Assembly (NCBI RefSeq): GCF_026967935.1
Contig: NZ_JAPVBL010000002.1
Location: forward strand, 512,969 to 576,968
DNA from: Modestobacter sp. VKM Ac-2982
Lineage (GTDB): Bacteria > Actinomycetota > Actinomycetes > Mycobacteriales > Geodermatophilaceae
DNA: 64,000 nucleotides
Direction of reading: 5' to 3'
Both the position numbers and the translations under genes were made by a program. This document shows positions 63,604-64,000 of this stretch, in pieces. Under the pieces are notes generated by a model. The model was not told the DNA's origin and made no database searches. It saw only the letters and a program-made list of their open reading frames with translations. Every line of letters begins with the position of its first letter. Position 1 is the first letter of the stretch.

Positions 63604-64000
63604 TCAGGCGCGGGGCAGCCAAGTCCATAAGGCGACGTCGAGCACGCGCAACGGCACCGCGTCGCAGCGCACCCTGTGCGTGGTCTGCACCTGCTCGGTG
63701 AGCTCATCGAGCCGATGAAGAATGTCCGGCTCCCCGATCAGGAACGCGAACACCTGCCAGTCGACCCGGCGGGTTCCGTACCGCCGGAGTGGGGTGCCGT
63801 ACAGGCCCAGTCCCTTGCAGACCACGCGGTCACGCACCGGGAACAACCGAGGGCGCTTGCGGGTGCACAGCTTGGCCGAAGTCACCCACGGATTGGGTGC
63901 GGCCACCCACGGGTCGCAGCACCCGGCATGGATGGCCTGCGCCAGTGCCTCCATCGCTTCGAATGTCGAGCGGTCCGCGGCGGCGAGGTCGGCATCGGTC
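63604..64000 (-). CDS. Partial hypothetical protein running off the right edge
   Basis: The frame is open to the end of the window, so the N-terminus is missing. The visible part (ADLAAADRSTFEAMEALA, then RLFPVRDRVVCKGLG, DWQVFAFLIGEPDIL) ends with RVLDVALWTW. That ending recalls the DUF6308 family, but this is from memory. No function is known. Confidence 0.5.
   Translation of the reverse strand, partial: TDADLAAADRSTFEAMEALAQAIHAGCCDPWVAAPNPWVTSAKLCTRKRPRLFPVRDRVVCKGLGLYGTPLRRYGTRRVDWQVFAFLIGEPDILHRLDELTEQVQTTHRVRCDAVPLRVLDVALWTWLPRA

Overview
The window comes from a high-GC actinobacterium. GTG starts are frequent, stop and start codons overlap in tight operons, and the replication-type genes match actinobacterial integrative elements. 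The genus cannot be fixed from the sequence. Most of the 64 kb is accessory DNA: an NTP-dependent conflict-type cluster, an integrative element, cassettes with CHAT peptidases, a restriction-modification remnant zone and a RecBCD operon. No rRNA gene, complete tRNA gene or CRISPR array was seen.

Bases 1-2193 hold a membrane-anchored SPOR-like protein and a Tat-exported PGRP-type amidase. Bases 2686-20963 form one long co-directional cluster: a GrpE-like protein, Hsp70, a protein with FN3-like repeats, a soluble P-loop GTPase with zinc ribbons, a GAP1-like protein, a membrane-anchored GTPase, two small membrane proteins, a papain-fold glutamine-deamidase-type toxin with an Imm35/YrhB-like partner, a HerA-like ATPase, a second Hsp70 and two tandem VWA proteins. 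Most junctions overlap by a few bases, so the genes are probably transcribed and translated together. The cluster ends in a truncated ADP-ribosylglycohydrolase and a strong hairpin.

Bases 21.6-27.4 kb look like a small integrative element: a winged-helix replication-type protein, a replication-relaxation-like protein, a non-coding stretch with a perfect 24-bp inverted repeat (possible origin), a tyrosine integrase with a small overlapping gene, and a 12-bp direct repeat at the two ends that resembles a tRNA 3' end.

Bases 27.4-40.8 kb are divided by three direct copies of a ~122-bp repeat. The first interval carries two divergent CHAT peptidase genes, one with an SPFH-like front end and one with SEFIR and STAND-type NTPase domains, plus an overlapping alpha/beta hydrolase. 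The second interval holds a decayed HerA-like ATPase and a large unknown membrane protein. This is the best candidate for an undescribed defence system.

Bases 40.8-47.1 kb contain a LAGLIDADG endonuclease in what looks like a splice-dead intein, several unknown genes, a Vsr remnant, a Dam-type methyltransferase with an HNH endonuclease, and an EVE-domain protein. Bases 47.1-60.1 kb carry recC-recB-recD, an SMC-like ATPase and a HEPN-like protein in a compact series, then a lone recombinase-like domain. The right edge has an SF2 helicase with HA domains, a broken IS256-family transposase and a partial gene running off the end.
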